NCBI GenBank assembly: GCA_900770215.1 | Contig: CAAGJW010000046.1 | Coordinates: 1-53,156 of the forward strand | DNA: 53,156 nucleotides | Origin: Bacteroidales bacterium | GTDB taxonomy: Bacteria; Bacteroidota; Bacteroidia; Bacteroidales; Muribaculaceae | Direction of reading: 5' to 3' | In this document: one piece after another, positions 8,064 through 15,521 of the stretch | How positions within the stretch are numbered: position 1 is the first letter of the stretch | Layout of the letters: every line of letters starts with the position of its first letter | Translations under genes and position numbers: made by a program | The notes under the pieces: model-generated | The model's database searches: none | The model's input: only the letters and a program-made list of their open reading frames with translations | Told to the model about the DNA's origin: nothing

Positions 8064-8213
8064 TGCGGCGCCGCTGCCGTCAATGGCAGGGGTGGGGAAA
8101 ACATACAATAATTGGGCGCTCGGTGCGTTTCATTATTGTGGGTTGCCGGCACAGCCGTTGCCACGTGCCCTCCCTCTCCAGGCCCAGCACTGGAAAGGTC
8201 ATAGAAACAACCG

Positions 8214-10703
8214 ATGAACAAGACGTTACACTACATAACAACAATAGTCGTTGCCATCATTGTGGCTGCCTGCGCGGCCACGAGCCTGCAGTCGTGCAAG
8301 AGCGTGAAGATGCGCGACGGCGACGACACCTATGCCCGCGGCGAGTACTACAACGCTGCCGGGCTGTATCGCAAGCTCTACAACAAGTATAAGAAAAAGG
8401 AAGACCGCCCCGTGCGCGGCGAGGCGGCCTTCAAGATGGGCTTGTGCTACCGCAAGCTCAACCAGAGCAGCCGCGCCGTGGGCGCCTTTCAGAACGCCTT
8501 GCGCTATGAGTACCCCGACAGCACCGCACTGCTCTACCTGGCCCAGGCCCAACACATGGAGGGCCAGTGGGCCGCTGCCGAGAAGAACTACAAGGCCTAT
8601 CTCGCGCTTGTGCCCGACGACTGGCAGGCCAAGCAGGGACTGCGGGCGTGCCGCATGGCGCCCAAGTGGCGCGAGCAGGGCAGCCGCTATATCGTGAAGA
8701 GCGCCAAGCTCTTCAACTCGCGGCGAGCCGACTACTGCCCCATGTTTCTCGACGTGAACGCCGACCAGCTCTACTTCACCTCGAGCAACGAGAAGGCCAC
8801 CGGCACCGTGAAGAGCGAAATCACTGGCACCAAAAACAGCGACGTCTTCTTCTCCAAGAAAAACGACAAGGGCAAGTGGCAGCGTCCCGAGCCCGCCGAG
8901 GGCGAGCTCAACACCGAGTTTGACGAGGGCGTCACGGCCTTCAGCCCCGACGGCTCCACCATGTACCTGGCCAAGGCCATTCGCAAGGCCGATGCCCCCA
9001 CCGGCGTGAGCATCTACACCTCGCAGCGCAGCGAGGCCAAGTGGAGCGCCCCCACGCCCTTTGAAATCACGGCCGACACCCTCTCGAGCTACGGCGACCC
9101 CTGCGTGAGCCCCGACGGCGTGTGGCTCTATTTCACCAGCGACATGCCGGGCGGCCAGGGCGGCCTCGACCTGTGGCGCATCAACATCAAGGACAAGCGC
9201 GGCACGCTCGAGAACCTGGGCGACCAAATCAACACCCCCGGCGACGAGCGTTTCCCCTACATGCGCACCGACAGCATTCTCTATTTTGCCTCCAACGGCC
9301 ACGCGGGCTTCGGCGGTCTCGACATCTTCAAGGCCACCATGCAGCCCTCGGGGCGCTGGTTTATCGAGAATATGGGCTCCCCCATCAACTCCAGCGGCGA
9401 CGACTTCGGCATCACCTTTGGCAAGGGCGAGAGCGGCTTCTTCTCGAGCAACCGCAAGGACGGCCGCGGCTACGACCACATCTACAGCTTTGAGAAGCCC
9501 GACCTCAGGGTGTGGATATCGGGCACCGTGCTCGACAAGGACGAGGAGCCCGTGCCCAATGCCACCATTCGCATCGTGGGCAACGACGGCAGCAACCAGA
9601 AGCAGGCCGCCAAGCCCGACGGCACCTTCCGCTTCGACCTGCAGCGCGGCGTGAGCTATGTGATGCTGGCCAGCGCGGCTGGCTACCTCAATGCCCGCCA
9701 GGAGTTCACCAGCGACTCGGCCGAGGAAGATGCCGAGTATGGCGTCGACTTTGTGCTCGCCGCCATGCACAAGCCCCAGGTGGTGGAAAACATCTTCTAC
9801 GACTTCGACAAGGCCTCGTTGCGTCCCGCCTCCAAGAAGGCCCTCGACGAGCTGGTGAAGACCCTCAAAGATAATCCCTACATCACCATCGAGTTGAGCG
9901 CCCACACCGACCGCGTGGGCACCGATGCCTACAACAACAAGCTGAGCTACCGCCGCGCCAAGAGCGTGGTCGACTACCTCATTGCCCACGGCGTCGACTC
10001 GCTCAGGCTCAAGCCGGCCGGCTACGGCAAGACCCGGCCCAAGGTGGTGACCAAGCGCATACACCGCCTCTACCCGCAGTTCCCGCTGGGCGACACCCTC
10101 ACGGTGGCCTATATCGACACCCTGTCGAAGGCCAACAAGGCTGCCGCCGACCAGATCAACCGCCGCACCGAGTTCCAGGTGCTCAGTACCAACTTCCAGC
10201 CCTTTGCCGACGACTTGAAGAAGATGCAGGAGCTCGAGGCCGCCCGTCACGAGGCCGAGCAGCAAGCCAAGATCGAGGCCGAGCAGGCTGGTATTGCCAA
10301 GGCCCGTGCCGAGGCGCAGGAGAAGGCACGCGCCCAGGCTCAGGCCAAGGCCGCCGCCGAGAAGAAAAAACGCGACGACGCCATGAAGGCTGCCCGTCAG
10401 GAGGCTGCCAGTGAGAAGGCCGAGAAAAAAGCCAAGCTCGAGGAAAAACGCGCCAAGGAGAAAGCCAAGCGCGACAAGAAGCGCGCCGAGGCCCAGGCCA
10501 AGCGCGACAAGGAAAAGGCCAAGCGCGAGGCTCAAAAGCTCAAGGAGCAGGAGAAACGCGCCAAGCAGAAGGCCGAGCAAGAAGCCAAGCGCGAGGCCGA
10601 AAAGGAAAAGGAGGCCCAGCGCAAGGCCAAGCAAGCCAGCAAAAAGGCTGCCGCAGCCCAGAACGGCGACAACAAGCCCACGCGCTCGGTGCGTGGCAAG
10701 TGA
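8214..10703 (+). CDS. porE: PorE-like T9SS outer-membrane lipoprotein with charged C-terminal tail
   Basis: 829 aa. Domain order matches PorE of the type IX secretion machinery: a lipoprotein signal (VAAC at 17-20 or LQSC at 25-28), TPR-like helices (about 35-150), PD40 beta-propeller repeats (about 175-430, with CVSPDGVWLYFTSD and AFSPDGSTMY), a carboxypeptidase-regulatory-like domain (about 433-520), and an OmpA peptidoglycan-binding domain (about 525-655; NIFYDFDKASLRP, AHTDRVGTDAYN, NRRTEF). PorE is thought to link the PorKN ring to peptidoglycan. Unusually, the OmpA domain is followed by about 165 residues almost entirely Lys/Glu/Ala/Arg, expected to form one long helix or coiled coil. 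The assignment as true PorE rather than another OmpA-TPR paralogue is inferred from the domain order. Confidence 0.8.
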   Translation: MNKTLHYITTIVVAIIVAACAATSLQSCKSVKMRDGDDTYARGEYYNAAGLYRKLYNKYKKKEDRPVRGEAAFKMGLCYRKLNQSSRAVGAFQNALRYEYPDSTALLYLAQAQHMEGQWAAAEKNYKAYLALVPDDWQAKQGLRACRMAPKWREQGSRYIVKSAKLFNSRRADYCPMFLDVNADQLYFTSSNEKATGTVKSEITGTKNSDVFFSKKNDKGKWQRPEPAEGELNTEFDEGVTAFSPDGSTMYLAKAIRKADAPTGVSIYTSQRSEAKWSAPTPFEITADTLSSYGDPCVSPDGVWLYFTSDMPGGQGGLDLWRINIKDKRGTLENLGDQINTPGDERFPYMRTDSILYFASNGHAGFGGLDIFKATMQPSGRWFIENMGSPINSSGDDFGITFGKGESGFFSSNRKDGRGYDHIYSFEKPDLRVWISGTVLDKDEEPVPNATIRIVGNDGSNQKQAAKPDGTFRFDLQRGVSYVMLASAAGYLNARQEFTSDSAEEDAEYGVDFVLAAMHKPQVVENIFYDFDKASLRPASKKALDELVKTLKDNPYITIELSAHTDRVGTDAYNNKLSYRRAKSVVDYLIAHGVDSLRLKPAGYGKTRPKVVTKRIHRLYPQFPLGDTLTVAYIDTLSKANKAAADQINRRTEFQVLSTNFQPFADDLKKMQELEAARHEAEQQAKIEAEQAGIAKARAEAQEKARAQAQAKAAAEKKKRDDAMKAARQEAASEKAEKKAKLEEKRAKEKAKRDKKRAEAQAKRDKEKAKREAQKLKEQEKRAKQKAEQEAKREAEKEKEAQRKAKQASKKAAAAQNGDNKPTRSVRGK

Positions 10704-10750
10704 GCCGCCCCGCTCGGTGCCTGCCACTCAATAACTAACGACACAGTATA

Positions 10751-11278
10751 ATGAAAAAAATAGGAATCATAAGCGACACGCACTCTTATTGGGACCCTCG
10801 ATATGTAGAGCATTTCAAGGACTGCGACGAGATATGGCACGCCGGCGACATAGGCAACGAGCAGGTGGCCCAGAGGCTTGCACAGCTCGTGCCCACGTTC
10901 AGGGCCGTGTATGGCAATGCCGACGGCGGCGTGCTGCGCCGCGACTACAAGGAGATGGAGATATTTGAGACCGAGGGAGTGAAAGTGGTGATGACCCACA
11001 TAGGCGGCTACCCGGGCCGTTATGCCCCAGGCATAAAGAGCCGTCTCGAGCTGTCGCGGCCCAAGATCTTTGTGTGCGGCCACAGCCACATCCTCAAGGT
11101 TATCCCCGACCGCCAGCTGGGCGTGCTCACCATCAATCCCGGTGCAGCCGGCAAGCAAGGCTGGCAGCGCGTGCGCACGCTCATCACCCTCGAGCTCGAC
11201 GCCGGCAACATCACCGGCTGCCAGGTGATAGAGCTGGCCGACGACCGCGATCACCCCCTGGGCGAGATACTGGGCTGA
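10751..11278 (+). CDS. Metallophosphoesterase, YfcE / MJ0936 family
   Basis: 175 aa, the usual length for the family. Metal-ligand motifs are all present: ISDTHS near the N-terminus, HAGDIGN (about 34-40), GNAD, MTHIGG and GHSHI (about 111-115). Such enzymes hydrolyse phosphodiesters or phosphomonoesters with two metals; the physiological substrate is usually unknown. Cytoplasmic, no signal. It lies 47 nt after the PorE-like gene on the same strand and 67 nt before the SPOR-like lipoprotein gene, so read-through is possible but not certain. Confidence 0.88.
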   Translation: MKKIGIISDTHSYWDPRYVEHFKDCDEIWHAGDIGNEQVAQRLAQLVPTFRAVYGNADGGVLRRDYKEMEIFETEGVKVVMTHIGGYPGRYAPGIKSRLELSRPKIFVCGHSHILKVIPDRQLGVLTINPGAAGKQGWQRVRTLITLELDAGNITGCQVIELADDRDHPLGEILG

Positions 11279-11345
11279 GCGCAGCGTGGCCGTGTTGCAA
11301 CGACAACGACAATACATTTTGGTAATCATAACATCATAGCGTGAG

Positions 11346-11843
11346 ATGAAAAATACAGTTATATTGCTGGCAGTGCTTGCCACCCTCGTGCTGGGCCTGG
11401 CGAGCTGCCACACCACCGAGGCCAACTACAAGGCGGCCTACGACAAGGCCGTGGAAAAGACCCGCGAAAACATGGGCGAGGACAACTATGCCCACATGCA
11501 GGCTGCCCGCATGGCCTATACCGAGGTCGTGAACGGCGACAGCGTGCGCCTGCTGCGCTCCTTCTGCAACATCGTCGACGGCAAGCCCGCCGACGTGAAG
11601 AAATACAGCATCGTGGTGGCCATGTTCGACCAGGTGATCAACGCCCGCAGCTACCGCGACCGCCTGCATGCCAAGGAGGGCTTCGACTCCTACATCGTCT
11701 ACACGGCCAAGGACAAGAAATACTGCGTGGTGGCCCAGGGCTACGACAACAAGGGCCAGGCCGCCGCCTTTGTGACCCACATCGACAAGTACATGCACAT
11801 GCGTGTGCTCGTGCCCCGCGCCTGGATTCTCGAGAAACTGTAA
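11346..11843 (+). CDS. Small lipoprotein with SPOR-like domain
   Basis: 165 aa. Lipoprotein signal MKNTVILLAVLATLVLGLASC, lipobox LASC. Residues about 85-155 (KKYSIVVAMFDQVINARSYRDRL, then YIVYTAKDKKYCVVAQGYDN) have the strand-helix-strand pattern and spacing of a SPOR domain, which in other bacteria binds denuded peptidoglycan glycans at the septum. The match is by pattern, without a search. Envelope location fits nearby genes for PorE and MtgA. Only 18 nt separate it from the MalY/PatB gene, which suggests co-transcription. Confidence 0.68.
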   Translation: MKNTVILLAVLATLVLGLASCHTTEANYKAAYDKAVEKTRENMGEDNYAHMQAARMAYTEVVNGDSVRLLRSFCNIVDGKPADVKKYSIVVAMFDQVINARSYRDRLHAKEGFDSYIVYTAKDKKYCVVAQGYDNKGQAAAFVTHIDKYMHMRVLVPRAWILEKL

Positions 11844-11861
11844 AAGATTGTGAACAAGCAC

Positions 11862-13043
11862 ATGTGCAACATCAACTACGACTTCGACAAGATCGTCGAC
11901 CGCAGCGGCACGGCTACGGTGAAACACGACGCACTGCAAGAGGAATTTGGCCGCAGCGACCTGCTGCCCCTGTGGGTAGCCGACATGGACTTTGAGGTGT
12001 GTCCCGCCATCACCCGTGCACTGAGCCGCCGCATCGAGGGTAATCACATCTATGGCTACACCGTGCCCTCGCCAGGCTACTGGCAGTCGATCATCGACTG
12101 GCAGGCTCGCCGCAACGGCTTCGGCTTCACCCGCGACGAGCTCACCTTCATTCCCGGCATCGTCACCGGCTTCGGTCTGGCCTTGAACTTCTTCACCCGA
12201 CCGGGCGACAAGGTGGTGATACAAGAGCCGGTCTACCACCCCTTCAGGCGCCTCATCGCCGGCAACGGCCGCCGCGTGATCAACAACGCGCTGCTCCGCG
12301 ACGGCGACGGCCGCTACGAGATGGACCTGGAGGGGCTGGAGCGCATCTTCGAGCAGGAAGAGCCCCGCATGATGGTGCTGTGCAACCCCCACAACCCCAT
12401 AGGCATCGCCTGGCCTGCCAGTGTGTTGCGCCAGGTGGCCCGGCTGGCCCGCAAGCATGGCGTGATCGTCTTCGACGACGAGATACACAGCGACCTCATG
12501 CTCTACGGGCACAAGCATGCCGCCTTTGCTGCCGTGAGCGACGATGCCGCTGCGGTGGCCCTCACCTTTGGTGCCCCCACCAAGACGTTCAACATCGCCG
12601 GCCTCCAGTCGTCGTGGTGCGTGATCAAGAACCCCGACCTGCGCAAGCCCTTCTACAACTGGCTGGGCACCAACGAGCTCAACTCGCCCACCATGGTGGC
12701 CACCCTGGCCACCGAGGCTGCCTACACCTGCGGCGAGCCCTGGCTGGAGCAGTGCCTGCACTACATCGAGGCCAATGTCGACTATGTGGCCGCCTGCTGC
12801 CGGCAGCAGCTCGAGGACATCGTCGCCGTCAAGCCCCAAGCCTCCTATCTGGTGTGGCTCGACTGCACCGCGTTGGGCTTGAGCCACGAGCAGCTGGTGT
12901 CGCTCTTTGTCGACAAGGCCCGCCTGGCGCTCAACGACGGCGCCATGTTTGGCCGCGGCGGCGAGGGGCACATGCGCCTCAACTGCGCCACCCCGCGCAG
13001 CAATTTGGTCGAGGCAATGCACCGTTTGGCCGATGCTATTTAG
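11862..13043 (+). CDS. MalY/PatB-family PLP-dependent aminotransferase or C-S lyase
   Basis: 393 aa from the ATG at 11862; a GTG at 11850 would add four residues, but the family normally starts just before a YDFDKIVDR-type segment. PLP-fold motifs are clear: LWVADMDF, YGYTVPSPGYW, FIPGIVTGFGLAL, CNPHNPIG, FDDEIHSDL, and the lysine-bearing SxTKTFNIAGLQ (here APTKTFNIAGLQ). Members act as cystathionine beta-lyases or side-reaction aminotransferases, releasing thiols from cysteine conjugates; the exact substrate cannot be read from sequence. Cytoplasmic. Adjacent to the SPOR-like lipoprotein gene (18 nt). Confidence 0.88.
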   Translation: MCNINYDFDKIVDRSGTATVKHDALQEEFGRSDLLPLWVADMDFEVCPAITRALSRRIEGNHIYGYTVPSPGYWQSIIDWQARRNGFGFTRDELTFIPGIVTGFGLALNFFTRPGDKVVIQEPVYHPFRRLIAGNGRRVINNALLRDGDGRYEMDLEGLERIFEQEEPRMMVLCNPHNPIGIAWPASVLRQVARLARKHGVIVFDDEIHSDLMLYGHKHAAFAAVSDDAAAVALTFGAPTKTFNIAGLQSSWCVIKNPDLRKPFYNWLGTNELNSPTMVATLATEAAYTCGEPWLEQCLHYIEANVDYVAACCRQQLEDIVAVKPQASYLVWLDCTALGLSHEQLVSLFVDKARLALNDGAMFGRGGEGHMRLNCATPRSNLVEAMHRLADAI

Positions 13044-13107
13044 CCATTTGGCGATACACTTGCCGTTTTTACACCTGGCAGGAGCTGTGATAGTTGAAAT
13101 TATTGTG

Positions 13108-13115
13108 TAACTTTG
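13108..13115 (+). promoter_or_regulatory. Putative -7 promoter of mtgA
   Basis: TAACTTTG, a perfect TAnnTTTG match, 27 nt upstream of the mtgA ATG at 13143. It separates mtgA from the preceding aminotransferase gene. Confidence 0.55.
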
Positions 13116-13142
13116 CTTGCGGTAAACAAGGTATTTGGAAAA

Positions 13143-13835
13143 ATGGTTTTACGACACATAGGTCGCTGGATATCCTATCTGTTCATCTTCTTCTTCACCT
13201 CGACCATTCTGGCCGTGGTGGCGTTCAAGTATATTCCTGTCTACTACACGCCGCTCATGGTGCTGCGTTGCATGGAGCAGATTGCCGACGGCCGCTCGCC
13301 CAAAATCGACCACCAGTGGGTGCCCTTGAGCCAGATGTCGCACAACCTGCCTCAGGCCGTCGTGGCCAGCGAGGACAACCGCTTCCTCGAGCATCACGGC
13401 TTCGACACCGAGGAGATTGCCCGCGCCTATCTCGAGAGCCGCCGCGGCGGCAAGGAGCGCGGGGCCAGCACCATAAGCCAGCAGACGGCCAAGAACGTGT
13501 TCTTGTGGCCGGGACACAGCTGGGTGCGCAAGGGTTTTGAAGCCTATTTCACCGTGCTCATCGAGAATATTTGGGGCAAGGAGCGCATCATGGAGGTCTA
13601 TCTCAACAGCATCGAGATGGGCGACGGCATCTATGGCGTGAAAGCGGCCTGTCGCCACAGCTTCGACAAGGACTGCGGCGACGTGACCAAGCACGAGGCT
13701 GCCTTGATTGCCGCCTCGCTTCCCGCCCCGCTGGAGCGCGACTCCAAGCACCCGTCGGGGCGCATGCTCAGGCGGGCAGGCAAGGTGGTCGACCTCATGG
13801 GCAAGATCGAGACCATGCCCTGGGGCAGGCGCTGA
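13143..13835 (+). CDS. mtgA: Monofunctional peptidoglycan glycosyltransferase MtgA
   Basis: 230 aa from ATG 13143; a TTG 30 nt upstream would overlap the -7 element. One N-terminal membrane anchor (about 8-30, SYLFIFFFTSTILAVVAF) is followed by a GT51 domain. Signature motifs are present: the catalytic glutamate in ASEDNRFLEHHGFD, GASTISQQTAKNVFLW, and EVYLNSIEMGDGIYGV. No transpeptidase domain follows, so it polymerises lipid II into glycan strands at the outer face of the inner membrane. Length is typical for MtgA. Confidence 0.94.
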   Translation: MVLRHIGRWISYLFIFFFTSTILAVVAFKYIPVYYTPLMVLRCMEQIADGRSPKIDHQWVPLSQMSHNLPQAVVASEDNRFLEHHGFDTEEIARAYLESRRGGKERGASTISQQTAKNVFLWPGHSWVRKGFEAYFTVLIENIWGKERIMEVYLNSIEMGDGIYGVKAACRHSFDKDCGDVTKHEAALIAASLPAPLERDSKHPSGRMLRRAGKVVDLMGKIETMPWGRR

Positions 13836-14014
13836 CGGCCAGGGCAGAGGCCCGGTCGGGAAAATGCCAGGAAAGTGGTCAAAATGTACGACGCGCTGTC
13901 CTTTTACGGTTGTCTTTTTCTTCGTTTTTGACCAAATTTGGCTTGATTTTTTATGATTTTTTACCATTTTATGGTGATTTGGACAAAATTAGGTCGGAAT
14001 TGTATAAATCCTAC

Positions 14015-14037
14015 CAAAATTAATATTGCTAATTTTG
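14015..14037 (+). promoter_or_regulatory. Promoter of the RND efflux operon overlapped by an inverted repeat
   Basis: The -7 element TAATTTTG (14030-14037) is also the right arm of a perfect 8-bp inverted repeat whose left arm CAAAATTA is at 14015-14022 (7-nt spacer). A third CAAAATTA lies at 13984-13991. A repressor could cover the promoter here; alternatively the arms mark opposed promoters. Confidence 0.5.
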
Positions 14038-14069
14038 CCCCCGATTGGAAAAATCTATAAAACAGGTTG

Positions 14070-14150
14070 ATGCAACGCGATCGATGTGATGAATCCTCAA
14101 GAAGCGCAATGTTTGCTTGCAAGGCGTGTCAATGTAGAGACCTGGATTGA
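14070..14150 (+). CDS. Possible leader peptide in the RND operon 5' leader
   Basis: 26-codon reading frame (begins MQRDRCDESS, ends ACQCRDLD) with three Cys near the end, between the promoter and the adaptor gene. A second short frame, 14089-14181 (begins MNPQEAQCLL), overlaps it. Neither has a recognised homologue or a clear ribosome-binding site; either could be a regulatory upstream frame or chance. Confidence 0.2.
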   Translation: MQRDRCDESSRSAMFACKACQCRDLD

Positions 14151-14196
14151 AAGAACAATAATTACTAAAATTTATATATAATAACATCGACAGATT

Positions 14197-15468
14197 ATGT
14201 TTGAGAAAATGAAGTTAAAGAGTGTGTCGCAAGTGATGCTCACACTTAGTGCTATCGCACTTTTGACCGGTTGCAAAGGGAAAACCGACCCCATGGCCGG
14301 CATGCAGGGTCAGAATGCAGCAGCCGTTGCCACCTACACGGTGACTACAGGCGACTTGAGCCTGGACAACGAGTATCCCGCCACCATCAAGGGTAAGATG
14401 GACATTGCCGTGCGTCCCATGATTTCGGGCACCATCACCCGGGTGTGTGTCGACGAGGGCCAGCGCGTGACCAAGGGCCAGTTGCTCTTCCTCATCGACG
14501 ATGTGCAGTACCAGGCCGCCGTGCGCAGCGCCGAGGCTGGCGTGGCCAGTGCCAAGGCCGCCGTGGCCAGCGCCGAGTCGCAGGTGGCTACCATCCAGTC
14601 GAGCGTGGCCACTGCCCGCCTCACGGCCACCAACCAGAAGAAACTGCTCGACAAGGGCATCATCAGCAACTATCAGTATCAAACGGCCGACCTCAACCTC
14701 AAGTCGGCACAGTCGCAGCTCAATGCAGCACGCCAGGCTGTGGGCCAGTCGCGTGCAGCACTGGCACAGGCCGAGCAGCAGGTGGTCAATGCCCGCAAGA
14801 ACCTGTCCTACTCGCGCGTCGTTGCTCCCTGCGATGGCGTGGTGGGCGAGATCCCCAACCGCGAGGGGTCGCTTGCAAGCCCCAGTGGCACCGCCCTCAC
14901 CACGATAAGCGACAACACCGCCGTGTATGCCTATTTCTCTTTCAACGAGAAGCAAGTGCTCGCCCTCACCAAGAACGGCAGCATCAGCCTGCAGGCTGCC
15001 ATCTCGCAGCTGCCGCAAGTGCGTCTCAAGCTCTCCAATGGCAACATCTACGGCCAGGCAGGCCGCGTCTCGACCGTGAGCGGTGTGCTCGACCAGAGCA
15101 CGGGCAGCGCCCAGGTGCGCGCTCTGTTCCCCAACGTGAACGGCATGTTGCGCAGCGGTTCCACCGGCTCGGTGCTCATTCCTGCCACCACCGGCCGCTG
15201 CTTGATCATCCCGCAGAAGGCTACCTATGAGGTGCAAGATCAGAAATATGTGTATGTCGTGGGTGCCGACCACAAGGCTACCTCGCGTGCCATCACCGTC
15301 ATGGACCAGAACGACGGCCAGAACTATGCCGTGACCAGCGGCTTGAGCGTGGGCGACGTGATTGTGGTCGAGGGTGTGGGCACCCAGGTGAAGGAGGGTA
15401 CCACCATCCTCACCAAGGCCCAGGCTGCAGCCGCCATGAAGGCCATGGCTGCCGGTGCCAAGAAATAA
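14197..15468 (+). CDS. RND efflux periplasmic adaptor (membrane fusion lipoprotein)
   Basis: 423 aa. Lipoprotein signal with LLTGC (Cys26). The AcrA/MexA layout is present: a membrane-proximal strand, a lipoyl half with PMISGTITRVCVDEGQRVTKGQLLF (about 68-92, key part SGTITRVCVDEGQ), a long alpha-hairpin rich in Ala/Gln heptads (about 105-205), the second lipoyl half VVAPCDGVVGEIPNREGSL, and a beta-barrel domain. It links the inner-membrane pump to the TolC-like channel. It is the first gene of a three-gene operon, 53 nt before the pump gene. Confidence 0.94.
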   Translation: MFEKMKLKSVSQVMLTLSAIALLTGCKGKTDPMAGMQGQNAAAVATYTVTTGDLSLDNEYPATIKGKMDIAVRPMISGTITRVCVDEGQRVTKGQLLFLIDDVQYQAAVRSAEAGVASAKAAVASAESQVATIQSSVATARLTATNQKKLLDKGIISNYQYQTADLNLKSAQSQLNAARQAVGQSRAALAQAEQQVVNARKNLSYSRVVAPCDGVVGEIPNREGSLASPSGTALTTISDNTAVYAYFSFNEKQVLALTKNGSISLQAAISQLPQVRLKLSNGNIYGQAGRVSTVSGVLDQSTGSAQVRALFPNVNGMLRSGSTGSVLIPATTGRCLIIPQKATYEVQDQKYVYVVGADHKATSRAITVMDQNDGQNYAVTSGLSVGDVIVVEGVGTQVKEGTTILTKAQAAAAMKAMAAGAKK

Positions 15469-15521
15469 AGCGAGAGATATACAATACACATAAGACATAT
15501 TTCGACAAAGTATAAAGCGTA

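Larger units (their letters stand above)
13836..14196 (+). other. Regulatory intergenic region upstream of the RND operon
   Basis: No confident gene. It contains a small palindrome ACCAT-TTT-ATGGT (13963-13975), three copies of CAAAATTA or its complement (13984, 14015, 14030), the promoter of the efflux operon and a leader of about 155 nt that is open in two short overlapping frames. Composition is AT-rich after 13910. Confidence 0.6.

Noticed and set aside
8226..10727. 833-codon open frame antisense to the PorE-like gene
   Set aside because: A shadow caused by GC-rich codon use; the translation is a Leu/Gly-rich string without domains, while the plus frame has clear domains.
11334..13022. 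562-codon antisense frame across the aminotransferase gene
   Set aside because: No recognisable protein features; opposite strand encodes a clear PLP enzyme.
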